Assembly: GCF_918797505.1 (NCBI RefSeq)
Contig: NC_092800.1
Span: 6,820,001 to 6,884,000 of the forward strand
DNA length: 64,000 bases
Direction: 5' to 3'
Source: Bemisia tabaci
Lineage: Eukaryota > Arthropoda > Insecta > Hemiptera > Aleyrodidae
In this document: positions 1 through 12,141 of the stretch, in pieces
How the letters are laid out: each line of letters starts with the position of its first letter
Numbering within the stretch: the first letter of the stretch is position 1
Made by a program: the position numbers and the translations under genes
Notes under the pieces: model-generated
Seen by the model: only the letters and a program-made list of their open reading frames with translations
What the model was told of the DNA's origin: nothing
The model's database searches: none

Positions 1-385
1 AGAGCCAGGATAGCTGATAGGTAAGATAGAAGGGTGATAGGAGAGAGGGAGGAAAGGAGGATAAGATAAAAAAGAAGAAAGAGTGAGGAAGGAATTTTTC
101 GGCGGCGGTTGTAACAAGTTTCAGTTGGCAGGAGTCTAGGTATGTTACAAATCATCGTGGACAACACGAACGTGAACGTGAACGGAACGGGGTGGAGACA
201 GCAAGCGCTCCACGCTAAGCCCCGCTTGGCCGGCTCCCAACCCCAACGCGGCGCGGGGTCGGGACTTCACGCTGTCGTTTAAAGGAAAAACAACGTATCA
301 ACCCGTGGACATTGTCTCATTTCTTCTGATAAAATAGAAATTTCCTTGAAAGCGCGCAAATTTTCCCTTGGCTTTTTTTAAAATT
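1..385. other. No gene seen; purine-rich start, GC-rich patch
   Basis: The first ~95 bases are purine-rich (GA runs). Positions 160-285 form a GC-rich patch with several CpG and GCGC motifs, including a short direct repeat of CGTGAACGTGAACG. No ORF of note and no splice-site pair was recognised. The patch could be the edge of a regulatory region or a decayed repeat; the sequence does not decide. Confidence 0.4.
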
Positions 386-615
386 CACTGGAAAAAAAAA
401 GAAACACATATCTAGAGTCCAGACTCATGAAAACATTGACAAGAAAAATGACTCTAGATTCAATCAGATTTAAGCTTAAATCAAAAGGAAATCCGCTCAA
501 ATTAAGAGGCTTGGTTCTTGATTTAAGCTTAAATCTGATTGAATCAAGAGTATTTTTTCTTGTCGATGTTTTTAACAGTCTGGACTCTAGATCCAATGTG
601 TTTTTTTTTCCAGTG
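386..615. mobile_element. Family D fold-back MITE (copy 1 of the CTAGAGTCCAGACTC type)
   Basis: Starts CACTGGAAAAAAAA and ends TTTTTTTTTCCAGTG, so the ends are inverted copies. The next ~20 bases repeat inversely as well (TCTAGAGTCCAGACTC on the left, its complement near 585-595). A second inner inverted pair, AATCAGATTTAAGCTTAAAT, lies around 460-540. The ORFs here on both strands are products of the palindrome. A close relative is at 60768-60997. Confidence 0.75.
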
Positions 616-1764
616 TTTGTGCAAGGTAGGGTTGTATTCATAGTCGTTCAAATCCTCTTCTTCCGGTGGCCTCATATCATCGCCCCCCCCCCCCCCCCCA
701 AACGAGAGAACCTCCATTCTGAAGTTGTAAAATTATTAACTCAAATATTTAAGTACTATCCTAAAATTGTTCTGTTTTTTGCGTTGTAATTGAATAAACA
801 CAGAGAGAAATATCAACGAAAAATTTTGGGTAGTATGGGAAGTAAAACACAAAATAACCCTTGCTTTCGCTTGATAATTTCAAGATAAAATGCCAGCTAG
901 TTTTCTTGAAGAAATGTAGTAAAAAAAACGAGTGGTAAATACCAACGTTGCGATCGGAGGAATTCATTTTCTCAGTCTCTCCAATGTTTTCTGCGCTGAA
1001 TTCACCGCAAACTGAACCAAAATCAACACAAAATGTTTGTTGGTTTGTGTTTCACTTCCTAAATTAACCATAAGTAACACAAAAACACAAATATTTTTAT
1101 CAGTGTACCCGAGTTTATGATTTTGATCGATCACAAAGCTCGAGAACATCCGATCGCAACAGATTCAGGTTGGGTTAAGTCAGGTCACGCAACTAAACTA
1201 ACTCCCCTGCAGACCTGGAAGTATCACTCGAATTGAAGGCGCCCCAGTCGTGAATTTGTGCGCACTATTTCTACAACTTTGATAGCCACTGCGATGATCG
1301 CCGTTAATAAGAGGAAAAATCTGTGAGATTCTCAAGGAGATTCCCGACTACTACCCAATACAAACACAACTTACGAACAGAAATTTTGAAATATAGTCAC
1401 GCTCTGACGAAACGATTTACATTGTCACTATGGCGGATTCAACAAGGCTTTTAGGACGAACGTTGTTGACGAACCCCCTTCAATATATGTATTCAACACT
1501 GACACACAAATTCCGGGAGGGGCAAATAATTGAAATTTCTTGCGAAGATCTGTTCCTAGAGTTATTCTGCTAATTTTACTTCAAATTTGTTAAATGTTGT
1601 CCGTTTTACGACGTTATATTGAGAACCTCTATAAACTCCCTTGCTGTACACTGTATGAGGGGCGTCCTACAGAAATAAATTTTTTGAGGAACGATTATGA
1701 ATACGGTCCCATTAATTCTGTCAACTGCAAAATTTCGAGAAAAAATTATTCATAAATCGTCATT
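616..1764. other. No gene seen; poly(C) tract
   Basis: A C17 run lies at 683-699. The rest is AT-rich unique-looking sequence with no convincing ORF, splice pair or repeat partner elsewhere in the window. Confidence 0.4.
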
Positions 1765-1990
1765 TCCTTCCCGAAAGAATGTAACTGCATTCCAATGTTG
1801 CCAACTTTCCCCTAGTAAATTGCATTTCTTTCAGGAGAACCTTGGCATTTCTGACTGAAAACTTCTCTGATTTTTCTGTTGATCTCATAGTAAAATCAGA
1901 TAGAATGTGAGAAAAAGTTGCACAGGTACACTTTTGTAAAAATTGAAATCTTTGAGTCAAGGAAGTGGAGTTACGTCTATTACTGCGGGA
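1765..1990. repeat. Family G dispersed repeat, copy 1
   Basis: Begins near GAAAGAATGTAACTGCATTC and ends near GGAGTTACGTC, imperfect inverted ends. The body carries a GTTGCCAA-type block, a tract resembling CTGATTTTTCTGTTGATCTCA and a GTACACTTTTGTAAAAA block. The same order of blocks is seen at 16396-16613, 20153-20400, 20647-20890 and 61333-61572. It is an old ~220-250-bp noncoding DNA element; no target duplication is visible. Confidence 0.55.
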
Positions 1991-2799
1991 ATGGAGAATT
2001 TGCACATTCAAATTTTATTGCTTCATCTGAGAGTGCCTGATGTGCTGAGTTCGCAGTATTTTTCATAATTTTTTCTGACATGGAAAATTGGAGAAAAATA
2101 GATTTAAAAGTGAGAAAATGTGCCGCCTGACGTCATCTGGCGGCGTTTTCCATTTAAACACATGTATTTTAGCAGATTCGGTTATTTTGTCATATTCTCT
2201 CCAATAATTGTCCAATTTAGAAACCAAGGATATCATCGCGCTCAGATTTCCTAGCAGTGTCATTTTAAAGAGAAAATCCACAAAATTTAAGACACCTGCA
2301 AACTCTCTATTGGCGAAATATTCTTGAAAAAAAAAAAAAAAAAAAAAAAAAAAAACATTAAGTCGGAGGGAAATCCGGCGACATCCGAAAGTTCATGCGA
2401 CGTTCCTCCTTTGCGCGGGAGCACGGTTCAGCATCAAACGATGAAGTGGGCGCTTGAAAAAAGTCGCGGGGGGCGGGAGGCGGGAGGGGGACAATGTACC
2501 CGGGCCCGGCCACTCGGGAGCAGTAATAACATTTGCGCGGATCACCGCAGTGCTTACCTCGGAGCCGCGCGATTCTTGAGCTCGCTCGACGAGAGCACTG
2601 CGAAAACGGACCGAAAGAAACCGTGGAGCACGCTCGTGTTTATCTCTGTTTATGGCTCCATGTCGGTAATGATAATTTTAGTATTGTTCCCGCGCTTTTA
2701 TGGTTGCGCCAGCCGTTTTGATCGCTACAACGACTCAATCTTTGTATTAAATGTATGGGTAGTGAAAGTAAAACATGTGCATCTCCAATTGCAAAGTTG
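1991..2799. other. No gene seen; A29 run and GC-rich stretch
   Basis: An A29 run lies at 2327-2355, followed by CATTAAGTCGGAGGGAAA, which resembles part of family G (compare 16505-16530). Positions 2390-2660 are GC-rich. On the - strand a GAG|GTAAGC donor-like site occurs near 2555-2565, so a noncoding 5' exon on that strand is conceivable, but no open frame supports it. Confidence 0.35.
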
Positions 2800-2893
2800 C
2801 ACGCTCAGGGTGACGAAATTTCGTGAAAAATGAAATCTTGAATTTTCACGTGAAATATATCATGAAATTTCAGAAATGTATGAAAGCTATTGA
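2800..2893. repeat. Family L repeat, left part of an interrupted copy
   Basis: Holds blocks such as CGTGAAATATATCATGAAAT and ends in the 18-bp target sequence at 2876-2893. The repeat continues at 3455-3640 after the inserted LINE fragment. An inverted, uninterrupted copy is at 54295-54540. Confidence 0.75.
2876..2893 (+). repeat. 18-bp target site duplication, left copy
   Basis: ATGTATGAAAGCTATTGA occurs here and again, base for base, at 3455-3472. The two copies exactly bracket the reverse-transcriptase remnant, as expected for target-primed reverse transcription. Confidence 0.9.
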
Positions 2894-3454
2894 CCCAGGA
2901 TGGAAGGACGGATCAAGCAATCAAGGAAAGGAACACCATAGAGAGGAAGGCTATAGCGATGGTGTTAAATGGAATCCTCTGGGATTCGCGGATTTCCAGA
3001 GAGAACAAGAGGAAAATTTCCAACGCTATAGTCAAAAGTATAGTAACGTACGGATGTGAAGTTTGGCAGCTGAAGAAACGGACACAGGATATGCTAAGAA
3101 CAATGGAGATGAATTTTTTGAGGAGGCCAGCTTTCTAGGAACGATCGAGTCCGTAATGATAGAGTGCGTCAGATAATGGAAATCGAAAATGACATCGTGT
3201 TCGACGTCACGACCAAACAGCTTGTCTGGTATGGTCCTGTCAATAGAATGACGGACGAAAGGCTGCCAAAGAAGATGCTTGATTGGGTTCCTCCTGGGAG
3301 AAGACGAAGGGGACGCCCAGTGAAAGGTTGGCGACAGGGGGTTATGGATGAGATGAGGGAGTGCCAACTCCCTCATGACCTGTGGGAGGACCGAGTTTTG
3401 TGGCGGTTAGGCGTCGTAGAGCGACAGAGAGCGCTGTGGGAGCGACTCTTATGT
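2894..3454 (+). pseudogene. 5'-truncated non-LTR retrotransposon fragment (RT C-terminal region)
   Basis: The frames read like the tail of a non-LTR reverse transcriptase. In the frame of 2890-3138 there is NKRKISNAIVKSIVTYGCEV followed by an FLRR-type end, the usual region after the RT catalytic core. In the frame of 3164-3472 there is RVRNDRVRQIMEIENDIV, then LVWYGPVNRM and GRRRRGRP, the conserved basic segment near the C-terminus of many arthropod LINE proteins. A frame change near 3120-3145 and a second shift near 2960 show it is dead. No endonuclease or RT catalytic motif (YxDD) is present, so only about 560 bp of the 3' coding end was copied. There is no poly(A) tail at the 3' end. It is bracketed by a perfect 18-bp duplication and interrupts a family L repeat. 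Clade (RTE, CR1 or Jockey-like) cannot be settled from this piece. Confidence 0.85.
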
Positions 3455-3640
3455 ATGTATGAAAGCTATTGAAAAATACTGGTTCCTTTCGTGCTTCACA
3501 AAATGTAAAAATTGTGACTTTCTTCTATTTTTGTGTGTTTGAGTGGGGGTTGTATACTCTAGCCCCTGAAAAATATGAAATATTTCACAGCCTCGTGAAA
3601 TTTCATGAAATTTCCAATCTTTAATTCCTTTCTTCCGAAT
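3455..3640. repeat. Family L repeat, right part, with right 18-bp target duplication
   Basis: Starts with the second copy of the 18-bp duplication (3455-3472) and continues the interrupted repeat through GTGAAATTTCATGAAATTTC near 3595-3615. It matches the reverse complement of 54295-54470 over nearly its whole length. Confidence 0.8.
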
Positions 3641-4734
3641 CATACTACCCTGTGCACGCTCTCTGTCACATTTTTTTTCAAAAAACCAAACATTGAAGAA
3701 CAAGTTTGGTTACACGCACCAAAGTCGGTATCACATACTGAATAGTTCGGTAATTATTCATCGAAAAGTTCAGTTCAGCAGACTGTTTCGGTAAGAGTAG
3801 ACAATTATAATCTAACTATGACAACAATATTTTTTTGTATGTGTGTTGCACTACGTGGTTTCTAAGTTTCCAAGGAAACACCCAGATCCGTAGTAACATG
3901 TTGCCTAACAACAAAACTGCACAAGAAGTGAGGCTTAGTGGAAGAGCTTGGTGAAACTAGAAAAATTATTGAATGACAAATTTCCTGTGTTGTTTTGCTG
4001 ATCTGCCACGAAACAAGCGGGTACCAGGCAGTAAAAACCTAACAATAATAACCTTAATAACCTTAAATAACAATAATAACCAATATTTTTCAGCCTAAAG
4101 ATAGCTAAGCTAGCCAAAATACATCACTGAACTTACTAACACCTAAAAAGGAGAGCGGTTGAAAAAGCGCCGAGATAATAATTTCTCTTCATCGTAGGAA
4201 AAAAATCTGTTCGAGTGAGTGGAAATTTTCATGGATTCAACCATATTGTCATCAATATCAACTTCCTTGATTCTAACCCTCCAACGGTGGTAGCACGAAC
4301 GAAATCAAACCGCAGAACGGCGGTGAAAATGCGTGGGGAGGGCGAGACATCGCAGAAACAAATCGGAGCGGGAGGGATCGGGCGGTGAAATCACAGCGGG
4401 ACGGAAAAAAGGATTGTTTTACGCGAGTAAAATGAAGGATGGACGTAATTTATTGCTCTCGCGGAAGGAAAAATATTTATTTAATATTTTCGCCCGCGGA
4501 CACCATTAACTGTATCGCGGCGTTGTGCACGCACACACAGACACGGGTTCCGGACAGAAAGGGACCACATGTAAATTTGAATTGCTGCTCTCAACTTTCG
4601 ATGCCGAAGTTGTGCGAGCTGGGTAGAGTGGGAGGTGCACCACAAGGAGTGGAAATGTTGGAGAGCGAAGGAGGATACGTACTGTGAATGGGATTAAGGA
4701 ACGAACTTTGGAAATAGACAAACTGATCAGAAGG
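3641..4734. other. No gene seen
   Basis: AT-rich sequence with short AATAATAACC repeats around 4040-4080 and a moderately GC-rich, purine-rich patch at 4300-4420. No coding frame, splice pair or repeat partner was recognised. Confidence 0.4.
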
Positions 4735-4987
4735 CTGTCGTGCTAAGAAAGAACGCCGTTTGAACATACGAAGGTTGCCAAATTTCCTGCAATTAAGTGT
4801 TTATTTTTGAGGAAAGTCATGGATATTTTTCCTTGAAATTTTCAGGGACCCAAGGGGAAATTGCGAAGAAAATAATCTGCAAAATTGGAAGGAAAATATT
4901 GATAAGTTGACCAGAAAATTCGTGTTTTATCAAAGAAAATTTGGCAACGCCTGGAGGCTCATACGGCGTTTCTCCTAAGCACGGCAG
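4735..4987. mobile_element. Family A fold-back element, copy 1
   Basis: A 253-bp element with ~54-bp inverted ends: CTGTCGTGCTAAGAAAGAAC on the left, the complement of CTGCCGTGCTTAGGAGAAAC on the right, each followed by a GTTGCCAAATTT-type block. No coding capacity. Flanks AAGG and AATG do not match, so the target duplication has decayed. Confidence 0.85.
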
Positions 4988-7212
4988 AATGTCCCGTATT
5001 GTCCGGAATTTGCCCAAGATATTCCTTTTCGCTTAGTTTTCTGTTGTATGGACATAAATGGCTTAAATAGGGAAAAGTTTATTTGAAAGTGTTCGATGTT
5101 CTCAAAAACTGTGATATTCTCTCCATGTCTTTAGCATCATTCAGCAAACTTCTTAGATTATCATCAAGACCACTTATAAAATATGCTTTCTAAGTCTCTA
5201 CATTTTCAATTATTATAATACTTAGTTTGTTTTAGATATCTTTCAAACCGATTTCAAGTATTTTTGCAGTTACCCATAGGATCATTTCCTAGAAAAGCCA
5301 GCTCTTCAATTGTTTGGAAATGTCATCCAGGGTTTTCAAGATTACGCGATGGAATTGTGAATTTTCTTTACTAAACATTGTAAATTTACATTTTTTGTAT
5401 TAGTTCGTTCTAGAGATCTATCTGCCTGATTTTGAAGATTTCGGCGCATATTATCAGGTGTAATAACCTCTAATGAGCCCACTTTTTTTTTTTAAAATTT
5501 TTGAACTATGACCCGCTTCTTTAAAGGGTCTAGCTGTGTAGCGGCTAGGAGGCAGCCCTTCAGATTATTTTATGTTACATGAACTAATTTTTTGCATGCT
5601 TATAGCAATAATACCGGTTCAGTAATTATGAGATGAAATCATGATTTGATCGAAAAATTCCGACGGATAACTGATCATTGCATTCACATGTAGGATAAAT
5701 TTTCCACGAAAATTAAGATTATTTTCATAACGGATATTGGATGCTATGCAGTCCAGGTTTAATGGTATTAAATTACGTGTTTATTTAAGAGTAATTAATT
5801 GATGAGAGGAATGAGCGAAACTACGCCTGGATTGTTGGAACGTTATCGATTCGATAATATTGAACGACATCGATTAATTGCATCGCTGCGAGAGGCAGTC
5901 ATCGAACAAGGTCACTCAATTACGGTTCAAAAATCGACTTAGGGCTTGTGATAAATTGATTACAAGCTACGGATTGCAGTTCAATCAACAATTTACCGCG
6001 ATTAACAAAAATGATGAGATTCTTCCCCTAAGTGTCCTAGTATTTACGCAGACGAAGAGTAATAACAACATTAAATTTAGTTTTGAAAGGTATTTTTCTA
6101 CGTGTAAATTTGTAACTGGTGCTCTATACTACTTTTACTGAGCCAGACAAATTTGAAAACATTGATTTGCGCGTAAAATTTCCCAAAGTAGCATTTATCA
6201 ACAATTTGGATTACCTCCTTTTTATTCCTGAGACTGCGTTTTGCTTCAGAGGTGCCTTATGTAGTTTACATTGCGATTAAGGTATGTTTAATGTATAGCT
6301 TTTATCCTAACTATCCCTTTTCCCCAACTATTTATATTGCTCTTTCTTCGCCGTTTGGTTATCATGGTCACAAAACTTTCAAATCTTTTGTAAGAGCCCA
6401 CTTACAATGCAATTTTTTGAACTTTCTTCGAAGTTTGTAAACCTTGTATTTTTTTAAATGCTACGTTTGATGCCTCTTTGAAAATTTTTCAATCACAGTG
6501 TACTCCACTCTACTTACAAAAAAGTGCTGTTTAACGAATGATATTAATTTCGGCAGTTACTGCAAGCTTCAAACTTTTAGTTTAATAAAAATTCACTCAT
6601 CACATCCTGTTCGTTCATAGAAACAAACTTCCTCAGGCACCTCACTCCAATCCCTTGCAAATAAAACTCACCCACTCGTAAGTTATGAATGTGCAAACGC
6701 TTGAATGAGAAGGACTTTCGAATGGGCTGCAAAAAATTCTCCCAGCCCTGCAGTAATACGTCAACCTCGGTCTGTCGCGGAAGACTGCAAAGCGAAGCTT
6801 ACAGATAGTAAATCTTATGTAAAAGGGTCACAAGTGCTCGCCATTATGAGTGTAATGTTCGCCAAAGATATAACACTTCCATTAAAACTCGTGCAACTCA
6901 AATAAATAAAACCGGTGCCGTTAAAATGAAGCATCCCAGTTTTCGGGTGGACTCTACAACACACGAGAACTCAAGAACTTCAGAGCCTCATCTGAGAAAT
7001 GGAATTTTTTTTCAACCCATACCCATTTTAATTAACCTAGTCAAATTAACCCAAGTCTTGCTAAGACAAAACGTGCCTTGCGGGTTGTATGGGCCTGATA
7101 CAAACGAGCTTTAGATGTTGGTCTACAAAGACATTATAAATAATAATTCGACATCAAATTGATAAAAAAGAGAGAAAATCAAGTGTCAACACAGCCTAAC
7201 GTAGGAGAGTCT
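4988..7212. other. No gene seen; one family K hairpin patch
   Basis: AT-rich sequence over 2.2 kb. Only 5510-5572 stands out (family K, listed separately). The ORFs at 5878-6141, 6252-6440, 6705-6905 and 6926-7114 show no recognisable domain, signal peptide or splice context and are probably chance. Confidence 0.4.
5510..5572. repeat. Family K GC hairpin series, decayed copy
   Basis: CTAGCTGTGTAGCGGCTAG is a clear hairpin, followed by GGAGGCAGCCC. The same order (GGGCC-GCGTAG-CGGCC, then GGGGGC-ATAG-TCCCC) is cleaner at 39755-39830 and partly present at 51465-51530. Confidence 0.5.
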
Positions 7213-7395
7213 TAATCAGGGCTCGTTTTTAAACTTTTCTACCAAATCTGAGCGACACCTCATGGGTAGCATAGAGCGAGGCATAGCGAATTCACGCCTC
7301 ACGACAGCGCGCCTTCAATTTTGTAGATGCAATAAGGACATCCATCAAGTACGAATAGTTGTATCTCTGCGCCGTCATCGACGGGCGTTGGTGTG
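7213..7395. repeat. Family I dispersed repeat, copy 1
   Basis: The core at ~7290-7385 (ATCAAGTACGAATAGTTGTA, then TCTCTGCGCCGTCATCGAC) is almost identical to 26940-27017 and 63465-63545. The left extension with CACCTCATGGGTAGCATAGA matches 26880-26930. On the - strand the core has two open frames, but the differences among the three copies do not clearly favour synonymous changes. Nature unknown. Confidence 0.65.
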
Positions 7396-8317
7396 GTGCG
7401 TCTCGTACTTCTGATATTTGCGAAAAGTTAAGGTTACGCTTGTTGAAAATATGCTGTGAAATTTTTAAATCACTATTCATTTTAAAAAATAAAACAAAGT
7501 ATTTTGTAGGTTTTTCAAGCGCACGTCTGAAAATTACATTAGTATTGTGAGTAAGTGAAATTTTAATTATAAGAAACGTGTATCGGAATGCTTCAATGTG
7601 TACATTATCTAGTAGCCTATTCTGAGTGTCAAGTACACGAAAAAAAATGTTATGGGTTATCCCCAAAAATTGTGGTACTACCCAAATTTGTTGATAATAT
7701 GGACATTTCCGATAAAATGTTATGGTACCACGACTCAAGTTGAAATAGTAACCTAATTTTTTGGAGTATTACCGCAATTGAATCGGTGAGATCAAAAATA
7801 CACAAACTCGGTAATTCGAAAATGTGCAAATTTCATTATGGACGGTCAATTTTTATAAAGATTATTGAAGTTAGCACATCTGTTCCAACTCGGACCTTTA
7901 AAATGTCCGTAAATGCTTGTCTTTCGGCACCAAAAATCTTTTTCCTAGACTAATTTCTTCATCCACTGTGCAGTTTTCAGTGTGTCTTGATTACTTTCAT
8001 TTTTCCGAGTTGGTGTGTTTTCGTTCTCACCGATTCAATTATTTGGGGTACTAACACAATTAATTGGAAATGTCCAAATCATCCAACAACCTCGTGCTTT
8101 ATTTTTCCGTCTGGTCCACTCCGACAATACTGGACGAGAAAGCAGAAAATCAGACGTGAAATCAGAGCGCCTGAAGTAAAAATGTACTTAGCCTGTAATT
8201 AACCGCCTTCCAGGGAGGTTAATTCCCCATTAACGGACAGGGCCCGGAAGCTCCAACGGTATCGCTCATCTGTCCAGGTGCACGATCGCCAAGTCGCGTC
8301 CTCAACTCTGCTCATTA
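7396..8317. other. No gene seen
   Basis: AT-rich sequence. The ORFs at 7359-7550 and 7292-7738 run into the family I repeat and then into unstructured DNA, and 7987-8202 shows nothing recognisable. Confidence 0.4.
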
Positions 8318-8568
8318 CTGTCGTGCTAAGGAAGAACGCCGTATGAACCCTCAGACGTTGCCAAATTTCCTTTGATAAAACACGAATTTCCTGGTAAACA
8401 TGAATATTTTTCTTCCAATTTTTCAGATAATTTTGTTCGCAATTTCACCTTAAGTCCCTAAAAATGTCCAGGAAAAATGTTTATATCTTTCCTCAAAAAT
8501 AAACATTTTATTGAAGGAAATTTGGCAACTCTCGAAGGTCCATGCGGCGTTCTTCCTTAGCACGGCAG
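8318..8568. mobile_element. Family A fold-back element, copy 2
   Basis: About 251 bp, ends CTGTCGTGCTAAGGAAGAAC and the complement of CTGCCGTGCTAAGGAAGAAC. Flanks ATTA and AATA are near-matches, consistent with an aged 4-bp target duplication. Confidence 0.85.
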
Positions 8569-8753
8569 AATAGTTGGAAAATTGTTATTTAATGAAAACC
8601 ATCTGACAACCAGATGGAAAGATAAACGATTGCAACGTAATACTGTCTATGCTAATATGGGATGAGGTTGCCATGACAATTCCACCTCGCCTCGACCTGA
8701 TGAGTGCGTAAGAGATTGAATCTGTGGTGCTCATTCGTTTAATAGGACGTACT

Positions 8754-8866
8754 TTTGCCAAACGGAACTATGTGCATGATGACGTGAGCCCTGTTAAGCA
8801 TATATTCTTATGGATCTCGGGGCGCATGTTTAAATGCACTTAGTTCCGTTTGACAGAAGTACGTTC
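8754..8866. mobile_element. Family E palindrome, copy 1
   Basis: Left end GGACGTACTTTTGCCAAACG followed by GAACTATGTGCAT; right end is the inverted form with ACTTAGTTCCGTTTGACAGA and AAGTACGTTC. The middle has GACGTGAGCCCTGTT. About 113 bp, noncoding. Sister copies are at 19357, 49362, 59188 and 62098. Confidence 0.75.
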
Positions 8867-11800
8867 AATACACGAGACGGGTATTAATCCACCATGCATA
8901 AGTAGAAGTACGAATGACAGCGTTTCTTCGGACCGGGTGCTTTATTCGTAAAATGTGTTTTTATTTAAGGAGTATTAACCGATAGCTAAAAGCTCGATTT
9001 TAAAATTATGGAAGCTATAATGGTAAGAATAATGTGTTTGCGTCTTTAAAAAAACTGTGCAAAGAAGGTTTATTATGTTACGGTGTGTTTATTTCACAAA
9101 TGATAATGCTCGCATCAAACATTTTCGTAAATAAAAATACATTATAGGCTAATATGAAAACTGGAATTAGTTTTAATTGCTAGCTTAATTTGGACACTCA
9201 ATTGAACATGGGGGAAAATTTACATCATTTAGGAGAAAAAAAATAATCACTTTCATTTGTACACTGCGTGTTTTATAGTGTTTATACGACGATTCATCAT
9301 GAAATGAAGCTCGAAAAAAGTGTCCAGCCTTAAAATTTCAGTATACATCTGTTATTAGTAAAATAAATGTTTTAATTAAAACGAAATTAAACTCGTTTCA
9401 AAGGACCCCTCCCATGGAATAGATCAAAGAAAGCTGTGATTAACTTACGATATCTGTGGTTGCATAATCTAATGCGAGGAGGCGAGTACTCAAAGAAGTA
9501 GCTTTTATCCTGAAACAAAAAAGAGAGCAAAATTTAGAATTAGAAATCGACGTGTAAACTGGCCATTGCCTGGTAACTTTGAGATTATGTACATAAAATA
9601 TTGACGAGGACATACATACCCGAAGTATGTACGCATATCATAGAGGACCAACGGTAGCAATGGAATATTCCGTGGAAAATTGGCCGAAATATTATGTTTA
9701 TATTCCAGAACCTCACGTCTCCAAGGGACATTGCTCCTTTTCCATATTTACAAGGCGTGCCTCTGAATGAATTCAGAAATCGCGAGTAGGAGGAAAAGAA
9801 AACTCATAGAGCTTCCTTCACTAGGAGCCACATTTAAGTTCTGTCTCATTTCAGATAATTGGAGTCAAAATACAAGAACGCAAATATCCACTCTAACGAA
9901 TCTAAAAGATTCAAAATGATAGGAAGAGCTGAGAAGGCAACTTCGAATTTAAGTGGTGCAGTGTTATGATTAAAGTATGATTTAAAGCCCGATCCCATTT
10001 CAATTTCATAGGTTGGGGGGGGGGGGGGGAGCGTGGGGTACAGGAAATTTCGGCGCACACATTCAGACGCTTCGGCAAATAACGGCACGGATTTGAAGAG
10101 TTCAAACACCGCCCGAGCTACTTTTAAATTCAGTTAAACCAAAATTGGTCGAATGAAGTTATGCAGCTTTAAAGCCAGTGAAACACTTAAAACTTGTTTG
10201 TTATGCAAATGGACTTAAATTCCGAACTGCCCTTCATTGTTTCACATTCCCTGCGGCTGCGAGGGTAAATTTTTAAATCGCCCGTTGCCCTCTCTCAATT
10301 GTGACTCATCAAAATTAGTGACGTTTGAATTTTTCAACCATACTCTAATGCCTAGATTTTGACCTTTCTCTCCGCTAATTGCTTGATATTCCTCTCATAC
10401 TCTTCCCCGGTGAAAAGTGAAAAGCCTTTATTAGCCCATTGTACACGGATAGAAACTTCAACTTTTAGGACTCCAGTGCTGATCTTTCAAAATTAGCCAC
10501 CTGACAGTAGTTTGATGACCATCGAGCGATTCGTTATTCGTTATACAAATAAAACTTTATTTGGTAAACTTATTGTGATCACTGCTCAGGCTAGATAGCC
10601 AGTAAAAAGTAAGATAAGCGTATAGTTATCTGTTGGAAAAAAAAATGCTGGATCCCCAAAAGTGGAAAATTCCACCATTGCTGGGATATCAAACTTGGGA
10701 CTCGGCTTGTTCAGGTTCTCTCCTGAAAGTGAGGGTGTACCTCTCATGTATTATATTGAAAATAAGACTAGAAAAGGCATTTGGCTCGCAGTCCAGAAGT
10801 ACAGACAAAAATCCGAAATCGGACACTATTTTCCCTCTAGGCGATAGCATGATGACAATTTGACTTTTTGTTTTTATACATGAAAGTTGCTTTCGAATGG
10901 AGGCAAAATTAAAAAATTAGGAATAAAATGGGTTTTTCTCTACAGAAGAAAATACTGAGAATAGTCAACTCCTTCCAGGGACCAATTATCGATCTATGAA
11001 AATATAATTCTCTCCGTATCGTTCTCAAGGGATAAGAAAACGAATTTCACCAGAATCAGCCTTTCTACGTAAAAGGTCATCTAATTTCCCCTAATGTTCT
11101 ATTTTTCTACCGGAAACAAACTAAACAAAATTCTGAACAAAAATTCAGTAAGTATATGTTGTGGAATCTGGAAAAAAATTACAGAAAGTGCCAAGGTGTT
11201 AGATTGTCTAGTGTCCTGTGAAAAATAAAATAAAATACCAGAGGTAATTATGCGACATGAAACCAATTTGGGGTAATTCTGGTGTAAATCATCGCATAAC
11301 TCATATATACCTTTTTAATTTTGATCGGCGAGTGGAGAGGGAATTTTTTTTGGGTTACATGTTTGAATCTACTGCATGAGAGGTGCATTCTCGTCATCAT
11401 AAAACGTTTCCACATGAGGCATCGTCTACGAAAGACTGCAGAGAGGAAATTTGTCAAACAAAATTCGTTTAATGTGATAAAAATGGTAAAAATTGCGCAG
11501 CGGACAAGGTTGTGAGATTCTCCGAAAATTATTTTCAAACCCCTTATGCAAAATGGAATAAACTGCCGAAAACGGCAACCTCGTAGCCGGATGGCGGGAG
11601 ATTAGCATGATGACGAGTGTTTCGGATTTTGACTGATCTTCCGGGTCGGGCGACAAAGTATGCAGTCAACTTCCTTGGTTGCAGAGTATGTCGTTATGTT
11701 GCCACACTTAGATGGCGTCTCCCGATATTTTTCGGCAGTTCCAGAGGGAACTCGAGACGAGTGGTGTGTGATCCGGCAAGAGGCGCCCAACGTATAGAGC

Positions 11801-11956
11801 CAGCGCGGCAAATGTTCATTTGTCATCATTTCGCAGTGCAGCGTTGTCAAATGTGACGGATTTAATTCTAAAATTATTGTAGCGGTGTCATCTCAATCAG
11901 CTCTTGAGCGGAAAGAATTTCGCTATTTTCAGCGAGACGATAACGCACGAGACTTA
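8867..11956. other. No gene seen; G15 tract and GC-rich block near 11.6-11.85 kb
   Basis: Mostly featureless AT-rich DNA. A G15 run is at 10015-10029. The block 11570-11860 is richer in GC and CpG and is open on both strands (11617-11856 + and 11602-11850 -), but neither frame shows a domain. It may be a promoter or noncoding exon; unsupported beyond composition. Confidence 0.35.
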
Positions 11957-12141
11957 AGACAGTATGTTGGAATTTTTTAGCCAACGTGCATTAAAAATCA
12001 GCATAAAGCTGAAAACCTCAGTGCAGAGGGAAAAAGCTCATATGAGTACAATTTTTCTTCAAAGAGATACGCTGTTTGATGCAACACTAGTAACGACCAT
12101 TCATTTTGACGTTGGCTAAAAAATTCTAACATACTGTCTTT
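11957..12141. mobile_element. Fold-back element with 31-bp inverted ends
   Basis: Left end AGACAGTATGTTGGAATTTT then TTAGCCAACGT; right end ACGTTGGCTAAAAAATTCTA then ACATACTGTCTT, an almost perfect inversion. About 185 bp, no coding capacity, single copy in the window. Confidence 0.75.

Noticed and set aside
386..641. Overlapping 87- and 120-residue ORFs on opposite strands with similar sequences
   Set aside because: Their similarity comes from the palindromic family D element; both strands read the same inverted repeat.
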